64,000 nt of DNA from an uncultured Tropicimonas sp. GTDB taxonomy: Bacteria; Pseudomonadota; Alphaproteobacteria; Rhodobacterales; Rhodobacteraceae. Made by a program: the position numbers and the translations under genes. The notes under the pieces were generated by a model. It saw only the letters and a list, made by a program, of their open reading frames with translations, ran no database searches and was not told where the DNA came from. The first letter of the stretch is position 1, and each line of letters begins with the position of its first letter. Positions 43,342 through 53,445 of this stretch are shown piece by piece. The stretch lies in contig CANMIP010000002.1 in NCBI GenBank assembly GCA_947497945.1, positions 186,001 to 250,000 on the forward strand. Reading direction: 5' to 3'.

Positions 43342-44118
43342 TCAGGAACCGCGGGCGTAGCGGAAGGCCGCGGAGGCGCCCCAGCCGGCGGCAATGGCGA
43401 TGGCCAGCGACAGGATGCCGTAGACCAGCGCATGGTCCTGCGCGAGATTGTAGATCCAGCGTTCGATCCCGACCTTCCGCACATTGAGGACGCGGGTGTA
43501 ATCCGACACGATCTGCTTGTCCTTCGTCAGGAAGATCCGAACCGTGTAGACGCCTTCGACGAGGTTGGACGGCAGCTCGAAATTGGCCCGGAACAGCGTC
43601 TGCTCCTTGAGTTGCACGTCATAGGGCATTTCCTCGTACAGCCCGGCCTCGGTGCGGATGCGGATCAGCGCCTCGGTAAAGGCGTCGGCATCGCCAACCT
43701 CACCAACCTCCCCGATCTCGCGGATCGCATGCGGGATCGAGATATGGTGGCGCAGGTCCTCTTCCGCGCCGAGGATGTCCTCAAGGGCGAGCGAGGAGGC
43801 AACCTTGTAGAGCGCCGGCGCGGCATCGATCTCCAGCGCTTCGGCATTGATCCAGATCCCGGCCTTGCGCGCCTTCTTGCGCACGGTGACCGGCTCCAGC
43901 GGGCCGGACACGGTCACGATCACGTCCAGTTCGGGATTTGCCGGGTCGTAGGGGGCCGCCCCCGGCTCGTGGCGCACGGCGCCGAAGACGAGGATCTCGG
44001 AGCCGGAGAAACTGGCCGTGATGGCGACGCGGCTCTGGCTCAGATCCGCGATGATATCCTGCGCGGCGGCAGGCAGGGCGAGCGTCCAGAACGCGAGGAA
44101 GAGAGCGACAAGGCGCAT
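43342..44118 (-). CDS. TIGR02186-family protein
   Basis: A 258-residue membrane-anchored periplasmic protein of the TIGR02186 family, found mainly in alphaproteobacteria next to TauE/SafE genes. A signal peptide (VALFLAFWTLALPAAAQ) is followed by a beta-rich domain (IIADLSQSRVAITASFSGSE, EVTVRK-like strands, GIWINAEALEID) and a C-terminal helix (ALVYGILSLAIAIAAGWGAS). The function is unknown; genome context points to sulfonate or sulfite handling. Its start shares one base with the stop of the exporter gene upstream (TGATG). Confidence 0.85.
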   Translation of the reverse strand: MRLVALFLAFWTLALPAAAQDIIADLSQSRVAITASFSGSEILVFGAVRHEPGAAPYDPANPELDVIVTVSGPLEPVTVRKKARKAGIWINAEALEIDAAPALYKVASSLALEDILGAEEDLRHHISIPHAIREIGEVGEVGDADAFTEALIRIRTEAGLYEEMPYDVQLKEQTLFRANFELPSNLVEGVYTVRIFLTKDKQIVSDYTRVLNVRKVGIERWIYNLAQDHALVYGILSLAIAIAAGWGASAAFRYARGS

Positions 44119-45044
44119 CAGGAATGCCCTCCCGACAAGCCGATCGAAAACAGTTCGGAGGGCTCCAGAAGCAGGTCGAGCGCAAGCTTTCCGCAGACCA
44201 GCAGGACCAGCCCGGCAAGGAGCACGCGAAGCTGCTCGGCCTTGAGCTTGGTGCCGATCTGGGTGCCGATCTGGGCGCCGATAACGCCGCCGACAAGCAG
44301 CAGCACCGCCAGCGCCATGTCGACCGTGTGGTTGGTGGTGGCGTGCATCAGGGTGGTGAAGGCGGTGACGACGATGATCTGGAACAGCGAGGTTCCGACA
44401 ACGACCTTGGTCGGCATGCCGAGGATGTAGATCATCGCCGGGACCATGATGAAACCGCCGCCCACGCCCATGATCGCGGCGAGAATGCCGACGCAGATGC
44501 CGACGAGGATTGGCGGGATGACCGAGATATAGAGCCCGGAGGCCCGGAACCGCATCTTGAAGGGGAGTGTCTGGACCCAGCCGCGTTGGCGCCGTCTCGG
44601 CGGCGGGGTGGCGTTTGGCGAACGGGCGCGCCGCAGGGCACCAACCGACTCGATGAACATCAGCCCGCCAACAACGCCGAGGAAGATGACATAGCTCAGG
44701 GTGATGAGCAGGTCGACCTGGCCCAGCGATTTCAGGAAGTTGAAGACGACAACACCGATCCCGGCCCCGATCAGGCCGCCGACCTGCAGGACCATTCCCA
44801 TTCGGAAGTCCACTGTCTTTCGTCGCAAATGCGCGAGGACGCCGGAAAAGGACGAGGCGACGATCTGGTTTGCTTCCGTGGCCACGGCAACAGCGGGCGG
44901 GATACCGATGAACATCAGCAGCGGCGTCATCAGGAAGCCGCCGCCGACACCGAACATGCCCGACAGGATTCCGACCATGCCGCCCAGTCCGAGCAGCAGG
45001 AAGGCATTGACGGAGATCTCGGCGATGGGGAGGTAGATCTGCAT
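44118..45044 (-). CDS. TauE/SafE-family exporter, paralogue 2
   Basis: A 308-residue membrane protein of the TauE/SafE family, thought to export sulfite or organosulfonates. Two half-repeats are visible, each opening with the glycine-rich motif: GMFGVGGGFLMTPLLMFIGI near residue 30 and AIMGVGGGFIMVPAMIYILG near 195. The loop between (~115-150) is basic (RRARSPNATPPPRRRQRGW). It is closely similar to the next gene upstream along the whole length, so the two arose by tandem duplication. It is translationally coupled to TIGR02186. Confidence 0.88.
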   Translation of the reverse strand: MQIYLPIAEISVNAFLLLGLGGMVGILSGMFGVGGGFLMTPLLMFIGIPPAVAVATEANQIVASSFSGVLAHLRRKTVDFRMGMVLQVGGLIGAGIGVVVFNFLKSLGQVDLLITLSYVIFLGVVGGLMFIESVGALRRARSPNATPPPRRRQRGWVQTLPFKMRFRASGLYISVIPPILVGICVGILAAIMGVGGGFIMVPAMIYILGMPTKVVVGTSLFQIIVVTAFTTLMHATTNHTVDMALAVLLLVGGVIGAQIGTQIGTKLKAEQLRVLLAGLVLLVCGKLALDLLLEPSELFSIGLSGGHS

Positions 45045-45141
45045 GGCTCAACCCTAGACACTTCGTCCGGATAGGGCCAATGGCGATCGGACGCAAGGCG
45101 ACGAATCGGGCCCGCCGTGGCGACAAGGTCCCATCGGGCGA

Positions 45142-46056
45142 TCATGCCGGGGCGCCGAGCGAAAAGGGCTCGGACGGCGCGAGGACGAGGTCGAAGGAAA
45201 GCTTCAGGCAAACCGCGAGCACGAGGGCCGCGAGCAGGAAACGGAGTTGCTCGGCTTTCAGGCGCGCGCCAAGCGTTGTGCCGATCTGGGCCCCGGTCAC
45301 GCCGCCGACCAGCAGCACGGTCGCCAGCACGACATCGACCGTGTGGTTGCTGATGGCATGCATCAGCGCGGTGGCGCCGGAGACGAGGATGATCTGGAAG
45401 AGCGAGGTCCCGATCACGACCTTGGTCGGCATGTGCAGGATGTAGATCATCGCGGGAACGAGGATGAAGCCGCCGCCAATTCCCATGATGGCGGAGAGCA
45501 CGCCGATGACGATGCCGACAAGGACCGGCGGGATGACGGAGATATAGAGGCCGGAGGCGCGGAAGCGCCGCTTCAACGGCCAGGTATGGACCCAGTTGCG
45601 GTCGCGCCGGCGGGCGGGCGGAGCCTCGTCCCGATGCGCCCGTCGCAGGGCGGTGAGCGCCTCGGCAAACATGAGCACGCCCACGGAGCCAAGCAGCGCG
45701 ATATAGGAGAGATTGATCAGCAGGTCGATCTGGCCAAGCGATTTCAGGCTGTTGAAGACCAGCATTCCGAGCATCGCGCCAACCAGCCCGCCCGCCTGCA
45801 GCACCAGCCCCATCCGGATATCCACCGTCCGGCGGCGGAAATGGTTCAGCACGGCGGAGACGGAGGAGGCCATGATCTGGTTGGCGCTCGTCGCCACGGC
45901 AACGGCCGGCGGCACGCCGACAAGGAACAGCAGCGGCGTCAGCAGGAAGCCGCCGCCAACCCCGAAAATGCCGGAGAGCAGCCCGACGAGCCCGCCAAGC
46001 CCAAACAGCAGGAAGATGTCGAGGGAGATTCCGGCAATCGGGAGATAGATCTGCAT
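45142..46056 (-). CDS. TauE/SafE-family exporter, paralogue 1
   Basis: A 304-residue exporter with the same layout as its neighbour (GIFGVGGGFLLTPLLFLVGV; AIMGIGGGFILVPAMIYILH). Both proteins begin MQIYLPIA, and most membrane segments align without gaps, with divergence concentrated in the central loop and C-terminus. It is the first gene of a three-gene unit: exporter, exporter, TIGR02186. The two copies may form a heteromer or differ in substrate; the sequence does not decide. Confidence 0.88.
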   Translation of the reverse strand: MQIYLPIAGISLDIFLLFGLGGLVGLLSGIFGVGGGFLLTPLLFLVGVPPAVAVATSANQIMASSVSAVLNHFRRRTVDIRMGLVLQAGGLVGAMLGMLVFNSLKSLGQIDLLINLSYIALLGSVGVLMFAEALTALRRAHRDEAPPARRRDRNWVHTWPLKRRFRASGLYISVIPPVLVGIVIGVLSAIMGIGGGFILVPAMIYILHMPTKVVIGTSLFQIILVSGATALMHAISNHTVDVVLATVLLVGGVTGAQIGTTLGARLKAEQLRFLLAALVLAVCLKLSFDLVLAPSEPFSLGAPA

Positions 46057-46317
46057 GGGTGCGGCCTAGACCTCTCGGGATCTGGTCACAATTGCTGTAT
46101 TTGCAGTGCGGGATATACCGTCCCGCAAACCGGGCGGGCCGGCAGTGCGGTCAGCGGCATCTGGCCTCCACTCGCCGCCCACCGCCGGCAGGGCTGGCCC
46201 CCCCCAGGATCAACGGGCATATCCCGGGCGCCGGGAACCGGAGCGCGGGACTCTGTCAGCGGGGAGGCCGGCAGGGCTGGCCTGCCCCCTCCCCCCGAAC
46301 GCGGCGGCGGACCGCGC
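46057..46317. other. GC-rich spacer with a 16-bp direct repeat
   Basis: The spacer between the ABC operon end and the exporter unit start contains GCCGGCAGGGCTGGCC twice (46184-46199 and 46267-46282). Each copy is itself a near-palindrome. No gene is visible; one role may be transcription termination of the ABC operon. Confidence 0.45.
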
Positions 46318-47331
46318 TCAGCGCTCCTTCACATAAGGCTGCCCACCGGCGCGCGGCGGGATGGCCTTGCCGACGAAGCCGGCGAGGATCACCACCGTCA
46401 GGATATAGGGCATGCTGTCGAGCAGCTGCACCGGCATCTTGAACGGGAAGAACGCCTCGACCACGTCGGTCCGCAGCGCCAGCGCCTGTAGCAACCCGAA
46501 GAGCAGGCAGGCGCCGAGCGCGTGCCAGGGCCGCCACTTGGCGAAGATCAGCGCGGCCAGCGCAATATAGCCCCGCCCCGCCGTCATGTCCTTGACGAAG
46601 CCGGCTTGAAGCCCGGTGGCCAGGTAGGCACCGGCGAGGCCGCAGAGCACGCCGACGATGATCATCGAAGAATAGCGCAGCCCGACCACGGAGATGCCGG
46701 CGGTGTCGACGGCGGCAGGGTTTTCACCCACCGCGCGCAGGCGCAGGCCGAAGCGTGTCCGGTAGAGCACCCACCAAGTCGCGGGAACGGCCAGAAGCGC
46801 GATGTAGACGAGGACGGAATGGCCGGAAATCAGCTCCGAATAGAGCTGCTGGAGCGGGCCAGCCTCGGCGATCAGCTGGTTGAGCGGCCGCCCGGTCTCG
46901 GCGGCTTCGGTCGGACCGATGGCGAAGGGCAGCTCGACCCCTTCGAACCGCGCCCCGCCCATCAGCGAGGGCGTGCGCCCGCCCTGGTGGAACCAGCTCT
47001 GGGCGATGAGCACCGTCATGCCAGAGGCGAGGAAGTTGAGCGCCACGCCCGAGATCAGCTGATTGCCGCGGAAGGTGATCGAGGCGATGCCGTGGATGCC
47101 GGCAAAGACGATCGAGGCCGCGACCCCGGCCATCAGCCCGATCCAGACCGAGCCGGTCGTGTAGGCGAAGGCGGCCGAGAAGAAGGCCGAGACCAGCATC
47201 TTGGCTTCCAGCCCGATATCGAAAATGCCGGAGCGTTCCGAGAAGAGCCCGGCGAGACAGGCCAGCAGCAGCGGCGTGGCCAGGCGCAGGGTCGAGTCGA
47301 GGACCTGGATGAGGGTGGAGAAGGTATCCAT
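46318..47331 (-). CDS. ABC transporter permease (BMP/nucleoside type), second
   Basis: A 337-residue inner-membrane permease of the BPD_transp_2 family, with about nine hydrophobic helices and the typical LFSERSGIFDIGLEAKMLVS near residue 30 and VLCGLAGAYLATGLQAGFVK near 240. It pairs with the permease encoded just upstream (3 bp apart) to form the channel of a nucleoside or purine-type ABC importer. It is the last gene of the operon. Confidence 0.88.
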   Translation of the reverse strand: MDTFSTLIQVLDSTLRLATPLLLACLAGLFSERSGIFDIGLEAKMLVSAFFSAAFAYTTGSVWIGLMAGVAASIVFAGIHGIASITFRGNQLISGVALNFLASGMTVLIAQSWFHQGGRTPSLMGGARFEGVELPFAIGPTEAAETGRPLNQLIAEAGPLQQLYSELISGHSVLVYIALLAVPATWWVLYRTRFGLRLRAVGENPAAVDTAGISVVGLRYSSMIIVGVLCGLAGAYLATGLQAGFVKDMTAGRGYIALAALIFAKWRPWHALGACLLFGLLQALALRTDVVEAFFPFKMPVQLLDSMPYILTVVILAGFVGKAIPPRAGGQPYVKER

Positions 47332-47334
47332 GTC

Positions 47335-48438
47335 TTATTCCCCCGCCTGCGCGTTGCGGCGTCGCCACAGGAAGAAACGTTCGATCGGCATGCGCACCAT
47401 GTTGTCGAGCGCACCGGTGAAGAGGATGACGAGGCCCTGGATGACCACGATCAGCTCGCGCGGGATCGAGGTCCAGAGCGCCAGCTCCGCCCCGCCCTGG
47501 TAGAGGAAGCCGAACAGGATCGCGGCGAGCAGAACCCCGAGCGGGTGATTGCGCCCCATCAGCGCCACGGCAATGCCGATGAAGCCCGCCCCCTCGACCG
47601 AGTTGAGCACCAGCCGTTCGGCTTCGCCCATCACATTGTTGACGGCCATCAGCCCGGAGAGCCCGCCGGAGATCAGCATCGCGACGACGATGATCTTGGT
47701 GGGCGAGATGCCGGCATAGACCGCCGCCGACTCGGACTTGCCGAAGGCGCGCAGCTCGAAGCCGAACCGCGTCCGCCAGAGCAGAAGCCAGACCAGCACG
47801 CAGGCCACCAGCGCCACCAGGAAGGCGACATTGGCCGGGGCCGTTTTCGAGAAGGGGATGCCGACAAGGGCAAGAATGTCATGCAGCGAAGGCAGGTTGG
47901 TGCTGTCGGGGAACTTGGCCGAGGCCGGGTCCATCGAGCCCTCGGGGCGCATCACGTTGACCAGCATGTAGTTCAGCACGGCAAGGCCGATGAAGTTGAA
48001 CATGATGGTGGTGATGACGATATGGCTGCCGCGCCGTGCCGCCAGCCAGGCTGGCAGGAAGGCCCAGGCAGCCCCGAAAAGCGCGCCCCCTGCCATCGCC
48101 GCAACAAGCGCCACCGTCCAGTGCGGCCAGGGCAGCGCCAGGCAGACCAGCGCGACACCCAGCCCCCCGAGCGTCGCCTGCCCCTCAGAGCCGATATTGA
48201 ACATCGCGGCATGGGAAGCCACGGCAAAGGCCAGCCCGGTGAAGATGAAATTGGTGGCGTAGAACAGCGTGTAGCCCCAGCCATAGGTCGAGCCGAAGGA
48301 GCCCTGCACCATCAGCTTGAGCGCCGCCCAGGGGTCTTCCCCGATCCCCAGGATCACCAGCGCGGAGATCACCATTGCCAGCAGCAGCGAGATCAGCGGC
48401 ACCAGCAGCATGTCGGCCCATTTCGGCATCGCGTCCAT
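47335..48438 (-). CDS. ABC transporter permease (BMP/nucleoside type), first
   Basis: A 367-residue permease of the same family, with FNIGSEGQATLGGLGVALVC near residue 90 (the EAA-like family signature) and about ten membrane helices; SGGLSGLMAVNNVMGEAERL is in the second half. It starts with one base shared with the ATPase stop (TGATG), so translation is coupled. It forms the translocation pore with the other permease. Confidence 0.88.
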   Translation of the reverse strand: MDAMPKWADMLLVPLISLLLAMVISALVILGIGEDPWAALKLMVQGSFGSTYGWGYTLFYATNFIFTGLAFAVASHAAMFNIGSEGQATLGGLGVALVCLALPWPHWTVALVAAMAGGALFGAAWAFLPAWLAARRGSHIVITTIMFNFIGLAVLNYMLVNVMRPEGSMDPASAKFPDSTNLPSLHDILALVGIPFSKTAPANVAFLVALVACVLVWLLLWRTRFGFELRAFGKSESAAVYAGISPTKIIVVAMLISGGLSGLMAVNNVMGEAERLVLNSVEGAGFIGIAVALMGRNHPLGVLLAAILFGFLYQGGAELALWTSIPRELIVVIQGLVILFTGALDNMVRMPIERFFLWRRRNAQAGE

Positions 48439-49976
48439 CAGGCGCTCCCCCCGTTCGTCACGCCTGCCATCAGCAGGCCAAGCTCGCCTTCATTCGTTTC
48501 GCCCGGAAGGCGTTCGCCCATGATCTTGCCGTCGAACATGACGGCGATCCGGTCCGAGAGGCCCATGATCTCGTCGAGTTCCACCGAGACCAGGAGGATC
48601 GCCTTGCCGGCATCGCGAAGGTCGACAATCTGCTGGTGGATGAACTCGATGGCGCCGATATCGACGCCGCGGGTCGGCTGCCCGACCAGCAGCAGGTCCG
48701 GGTTGCGCTCGATCTCGCGGGCCAGCACCAGCTTCTGCTGGTTGCCGCCCGAGAAGCTCTTCGCCTCCAGGTGGGCGTGGGGCGGGCGAACGTCGAACCG
48801 CTCCATCTTGCCCTCGGTCTCCTCGCGGATACCGGCATTGTCCATCAGCCAGCCATTGTTATAGGCCGGGTCCCATTGATAGCCGAAGACGATGTTCTCC
48901 CAGGCGGCGAAATCCATGATCAGGCCGGCGCGCTGGCGGTCTTCGGGCACATGGGCGATGCCGCGTTCGCGGCGCGAGCGGCCGTCGGAATGCCGACCCG
49001 TCAGGTCGATCTGCTGGCCATTGATCTCGACCTGGCCGGTTGCCCGCTCGATCCCGCCGAGCACCCGCAGGAGCTCGGACTGGCCATTGCCGGAGACGCC
49101 GGCAATGCCGAGGATCTCGCCGGCGCGGACCTCCAGGCTGATGCCCTTGAGGCGCTCGACCTTGTCGTCATCGACCACCTTGAGATTGTCCACCTTGAGG
49201 ACCGTCCTGCCCGGCTGGGCCGGTTTCTTGTCCACCCTGAGCAGCACCTTGCGGCCGACCATCAGCTCGGCCAGCGCCTCGGGCGAGGTCTCGGCGGTCT
49301 TGACGGTGGCGGTCATCTCGCCGCGCCGCATCACGGAGACCGTGTCGGTCACATCCATGATCTCGCGCAGCTTGTGGGTGATCAGGATGATCGTCTTGCC
49401 CTCGTCGCGCAGGCCCCGGAGGATGCGGAAAAGGTGGTCGGCCTCTGCCGGCGTCAGCACGCCGGTGGGCTCGTCGAGGATCAGGATTTCTGCTTCGCGA
49501 TAGAGCGATTTGAGGATCTCGACCCGCTGCTGCATGCCGACGCCGATCTCCTCGATCACGGCGTCCGGGTCCACATCCATCTCGTATTCTTCGGCGATCT
49601 CGGTCAGGTGTCTGCGCGCATTCGACATTGTCGTGCGCAGAAGTGCGCCTTCTTCGGCGCCGAGGACAACGTTCTCGAGAACGGTGAAGTTCTCGACCAG
49701 CTTGAAATGCTGGAAGACCATACCGATGCCGGCGGCAATCGCGGCCTGGCTGTCGGGGATCTGGGTTTCCTGTCCGTTGATCAGGATCTCGCCCCGATCG
49801 GCCTTGTAGAAGCCGTAGAGGATCGACATCAGGGTCGACTTTCCCGCGCCGTTCTCGCCGATGATGCCATGGATCGCGCCCTTGGCCACCGAGAGCGAAA
49901 TATCCTTGTTTGCCTGGACCGGACCGAATGCCTTCGAGATTCCACGCAGTTCAATCGCGGGAGCTTGGTCACCCAT
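48438..49976 (-). CDS. ABC transporter ATP-binding protein, double cassette (BMP/nucleoside type)
   Basis: A 512-residue ATPase with two ABC domains. Domain 1 has Walker A IIGENGAGKSTLMSIL, signature-region GVGMQQRVEILKSLYR and Walker B ILILDEPTGVL. Domain 2 has the degenerate P-loop GVSGNGQSELLRVLGG, signature SGGNQQKLVLARE and LLLVGQPTRGVDIG, where Gln takes the usual catalytic-Glu region; this asymmetry is normal for sugar/nucleoside ABC ATPases. It powers uptake of the ligand bound by the BMP protein encoded upstream, from which it is separated by a hairpin. Confidence 0.92.
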   Translation of the reverse strand: MGDQAPAIELRGISKAFGPVQANKDISLSVAKGAIHGIIGENGAGKSTLMSILYGFYKADRGEILINGQETQIPDSQAAIAAGIGMVFQHFKLVENFTVLENVVLGAEEGALLRTTMSNARRHLTEIAEEYEMDVDPDAVIEEIGVGMQQRVEILKSLYREAEILILDEPTGVLTPAEADHLFRILRGLRDEGKTIILITHKLREIMDVTDTVSVMRRGEMTATVKTAETSPEALAELMVGRKVLLRVDKKPAQPGRTVLKVDNLKVVDDDKVERLKGISLEVRAGEILGIAGVSGNGQSELLRVLGGIERATGQVEINGQQIDLTGRHSDGRSRRERGIAHVPEDRQRAGLIMDFAAWENIVFGYQWDPAYNNGWLMDNAGIREETEGKMERFDVRPPHAHLEAKSFSGGNQQKLVLAREIERNPDLLLVGQPTRGVDIGAIEFIHQQIVDLRDAGKAILLVSVELDEIMGLSDRIAVMFDGKIMGERLPGETNEGELGLLMAGVTNGGSA

Positions 49977-50062
49977 TGTGCTACTCCACCCGGCAGATGC
50001 GTCTGCCTTCGCTCCCCCTTGATGGGCTGGAAGGGGGCTGTCTTTCGACTTGGATTAAGAAA

Positions 50063-50085
50063 GCGGGACCCTTGCCGGGTCCCGC
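50063..50085 (-). terminator. Intergenic terminator-like hairpin after the binding-protein gene
   Basis: Perfect 9-bp stem (50063-50071 with 50077-50085), 5-base loop, followed on the minus strand by TTTCTTAAT. It lies between the BMP gene and its ABC ATPase gene and likely reduces read-through. Confidence 0.8.
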
Positions 50086-50106
50086 ATCTGGTTTGCCGTC
50101 AGCGGA

Positions 50107-51102
<996 letters not shown>

Positions 51103-51659
51103 GAGTTGTCTCCCGATTGGGTCAGTTTTTGGCAGCGGGCCGAGTGGCCCTGCTCGCGAGTTGCGAGATTGATCTCGTTTTGGATCACGAAAGGAATAAG
51201 GCCGCAGGCGGCGGGGGGGGTCAACCGGTTTTTACCTTGACCCCACGCGCAAATCGGCGCGGCCAAAGCGGTTTCGGGTCCGGCATTCCGCGCGACGGTT
51301 CTCTGGCCGGCTCCGCAGCGCTGGATTGACCGCGATCAAGCGGATGCCGATGGCACGGCGTCCTGCAAGCAGTCAACGCGATGAACCGCACGCGACGCGC
51401 CGGGGCCGGCTTCCGGCAGGGGTGCTTCCTTGCGGGAGCAAGCGCATCGCTCCGAATTTTTCTGTTTTTTATCAGTGCAATAATCGCGGGGAGTTCGTTT
51501 TCGGTCGACACGGATGGAACGCATCGGCAGGTCAGCTCCCGGCTTCGACTCCCTGCGTACAGGCAGAAATCGCAAGGTCCGGCTTTCGTTTGGCGCCGAA
51601 AATCGCGACCCAAGGCCGCCCGATCGAACGAAATCCCGGCATCGGAATGCACGCTCGCT
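51103..51659. other. Upstream region of the BMP transporter operon
   Basis: This 557-bp stretch holds no convincing gene. It carries the BMP promoter region and, at its far end, the 3' flank of rimI. An inverted repeat GGTCAA-N12-TTGACC lies at 51219-51242, about 117 bp before the BMP start. AT-rich DNA with runs of T occurs around 51455-51485. Open frames across this region have irregular composition and overlap rimI. Confidence 0.45.
51219..51242. promoter_or_regulatory. Inverted repeat upstream of the BMP operon
   Basis: GGTCAA and TTGACC separated by 12 bp, 117-140 bp before the BMP start. It could be an operator for a dimeric regulator; the binding protein is not known and a chance occurrence is possible. 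Confidence 0.3.
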
Positions 51660-52073
51660 TCAGACGAGATCCCGAACCAGAACCAGCGCATCGACGCGAC
51701 GACCCTCCGGTGTCCGGTAATACTTTTTGCGGCAACCGGCCTCGCGATAGCCCCGAGAATCGTAGAGCGCGCGGGCGGCTGCGTTCTCGGCGCTGACTTC
51801 AAGCAGCGCAGTCGCGGCGCCGCCGGCGCGGGCGCGGGCCTCGAAATCCGAGAGCAAGGCGTGGCCCCTGCCCTTGCGGCGGGCGCTCGGGGCGACCGCG
51901 AGGGTCAGCAGTTCGCATTCATCGACCAGCAGGCGCCCAAGCACGAAGCCGTCCGGGCTGTCGCAGAGAAAGACGCCCGGCATGTCCAGCAGGTCGGCGA
52001 ATTCCGCCTCCGTCCAGGGGCGCGGGGTTTCGAAACAGGCCGCGTGCAGGGCGGCGAGCTCTGCGGGACTCAC
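51660..52073 (-). CDS. rimI: Ribosomal protein S18 alanine N-acetyltransferase
   Basis: GNAT acetyltransferase of 137 residues that acetylates the N-terminal Ala of S18. The acetyl-CoA-binding motif is LTLAVAPSARRKGRGHALLS, and the C-terminal AENAAARALYDSRGYREAGC with YYRTPEGRRVDALVL is typical of RimI. The GTG start overlaps the tsaB stop (GTGA). A tsaB-rimI pair is widely conserved in alphaproteobacteria, which supports the call. Confidence 0.92.
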   Translation of the reverse strand: MSPAELAALHAACFETPRPWTEAEFADLLDMPGVFLCDSPDGFVLGRLLVDECELLTLAVAPSARRKGRGHALLSDFEARARAGGAATALLEVSAENAAARALYDSRGYREAGCRKKYYRTPEGRRVDALVLVRDLV

Positions 52074-52738
52074 GGCAGGATCACGGGTGGTGGGTCCGAG
52101 GGCGGGGCGGCATCGGCCGGTCGCACATAGAGCGGCGACGGGCGTTCGGGCGCGAAGCCGGGCGCCGTCAGGCGGGACTGGGCGATACGGGCGATGCGCA
52201 GCCCGATCTGTTCGAGTTCTGCCGAATAGGCGATGCCGCCGGTCTGACGGGCAATCTCTTCCGCGCGCGGACCGATGACGGGCAAGCCTTGGGGCAGATC
52301 GGGCAGATCGGCCGGGTCAAGCAGGTCCGGGGCGGCGACGGCTCGACCATCCGCAAGCCGCTGGAGATAGAGGCGGTCCCGCGGCGCGGCCAGCAGGGCG
52401 AGACAGTCCACCGCCTCGGGATGGGCGCGGGCGATGATCTCGAAATTCGACACGCCAATTGCCGGGACCGAGAGTGCGAGCGCCAGCCCGCGCGCGGCCG
52501 AGACCGAGATTCGGATACCGGTGAAATTTCCCGGTCCGATCCCGACTCCGATGGCGTCGAGATCGCTCCAGCCGAGCGACTGTCCTTCCAGCAGGGATTC
52601 CAGCAGTGGGAAGAGGGCTTCGGCCTGTCCGCGCGCCATCGGCTCAAGCGCCTCGGCAAGGATGTCGCCGCCCCGGATCAGGGCGGCGGCGCAATGCGGG
52701 CCGGATGTGTCGAAGGCAAGGAGGGTAGGATACGTCAT
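52070..52738 (-). CDS. tsaB: tRNA threonylcarbamoyladenosine biosynthesis protein TsaB
   Basis: Scaffold partner of TsaD and TsaE in t6A37 modification of ANN-decoding tRNAs. The 222-residue ASKHA-fold protein has LLAFDTSGPHCAAALI at its start, DAIGVGIGPGNFTGIRISVS near residue 65 and AARGLALALSVPAIGVSNFE. The C-terminus is Pro-rich (PPSDPPPVILP). The catalytic metal His residues of TsaD are absent, as expected for TsaB. Co-translated with rimI. Confidence 0.94.
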   Translation of the reverse strand: MTYPTLLAFDTSGPHCAAALIRGGDILAEALEPMARGQAEALFPLLESLLEGQSLGWSDLDAIGVGIGPGNFTGIRISVSAARGLALALSVPAIGVSNFEIIARAHPEAVDCLALLAAPRDRLYLQRLADGRAVAAPDLLDPADLPDLPQGLPVIGPRAEEIARQTGGIAYSAELEQIGLRIARIAQSRLTAPGFAPERPSPLYVRPADAAPPSDPPPVILP

Positions 52739-52785
52739 GTGGCGGATCGCTTCGGGCTGGCCTCCTGGACGTCGCGTCGACCGGC

Positions 52786-53352
52786 TCAGACGGCGACGGG
52801 ACGAACTTCGACGACTTCCGGGATGTAGTGGCGCAGCAGGTTCTCGATGCCCATCTTCAGGGTCAGAGTCGAAGACGGGCAGCCGGCGCAGGCGCCCTGC
52901 ATGTGGAGATAGACCACGCCGCGATCGAAGCCGTGGAAGGTGATGTCGCCGCCATCCTGGGCCACGGCGGGACGCACGCGGGTGTCCAGCAATTCCTTGA
53001 TCTGGTTGACGATCTCGGCATCCTCGCCGTCATGCTCGGCATGACCGCCCGCGCCCGCGGTGCTGCCATCGGCGATGGCCGGCTGGCCGGACTGGAAATG
53101 CTCCATGATGGCGCCGAGGATCGCCGGCTTCACATGTTCCCACTCGACTGCATCCGCCTTGGTCACGGTGACGAAGTCATTCCCGAAGAATACGCCGGAA
53201 ACCCCGTTCACCGCGAAGATCCGGCTGGCGAGCGGCGACGTGCCGGCCGTCTCAGAGCTCGGGAAATCGGCTGTTCCGGTCTCGAGGACGGTCTGGCCGG
53301 GCAGGAATTTGAGGGTTGCCGGGTTCGGCGTGTTTTCGGTCTGGATGAACAT
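52786..53352 (-). CDS. NifU-family Fe-S scaffold protein (Nfu)
   Basis: Carrier that delivers Fe-S clusters to target enzymes. The 188-residue protein has an N-terminal Nfu domain (FIQTENTPNPATLKFLPGQT; VSGVFFGNDFVTVTK) and a C-terminal NifU domain with the cluster-binding C-A-G-C in HMQGACAGCPSSTLTLKMGI. A His/Glu/Asp-rich linker (AGGHAEHDGEDAE) joins the two. It is monocistronic, 47 bp upstream of tsaB on the same strand. Confidence 0.93.
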   Translation of the reverse strand: MFIQTENTPNPATLKFLPGQTVLETGTADFPSSETAGTSPLASRIFAVNGVSGVFFGNDFVTVTKADAVEWEHVKPAILGAIMEHFQSGQPAIADGSTAGAGGHAEHDGEDAEIVNQIKELLDTRVRPAVAQDGGDITFHGFDRGVVYLHMQGACAGCPSSTLTLKMGIENLLRHYIPEVVEVRPVAV

Positions 53353-53445
53353 CGCAAGGGCCTCTCTGGCAGGGTCGTGTGTATATGCGCCCTCCGCCGT
53401 GGGGAGTCAATATCTTGGAATGATTCTAAACTGAGCGGCACAGGC

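Noticed and set aside
46057-46317. Further copy of the dispersed palindromic repeat
   Set aside because: The region is GC-rich and hairpin-prone but lacks the arms and the conserved tail of the family.
48438-49976. Broken second ATPase site in the double ABC cassette as a sign of decay
   Set aside because: A degenerate second P-loop is normal for sugar/nucleoside-type double ATPases.
51326-51796. Plus-strand frames upstream of the BMP operon, one with a hydrophobic start resembling a signal peptide
   Set aside because: They overlap rimI antisense, have no conserved motif, and their composition follows the rimI third-position pattern.
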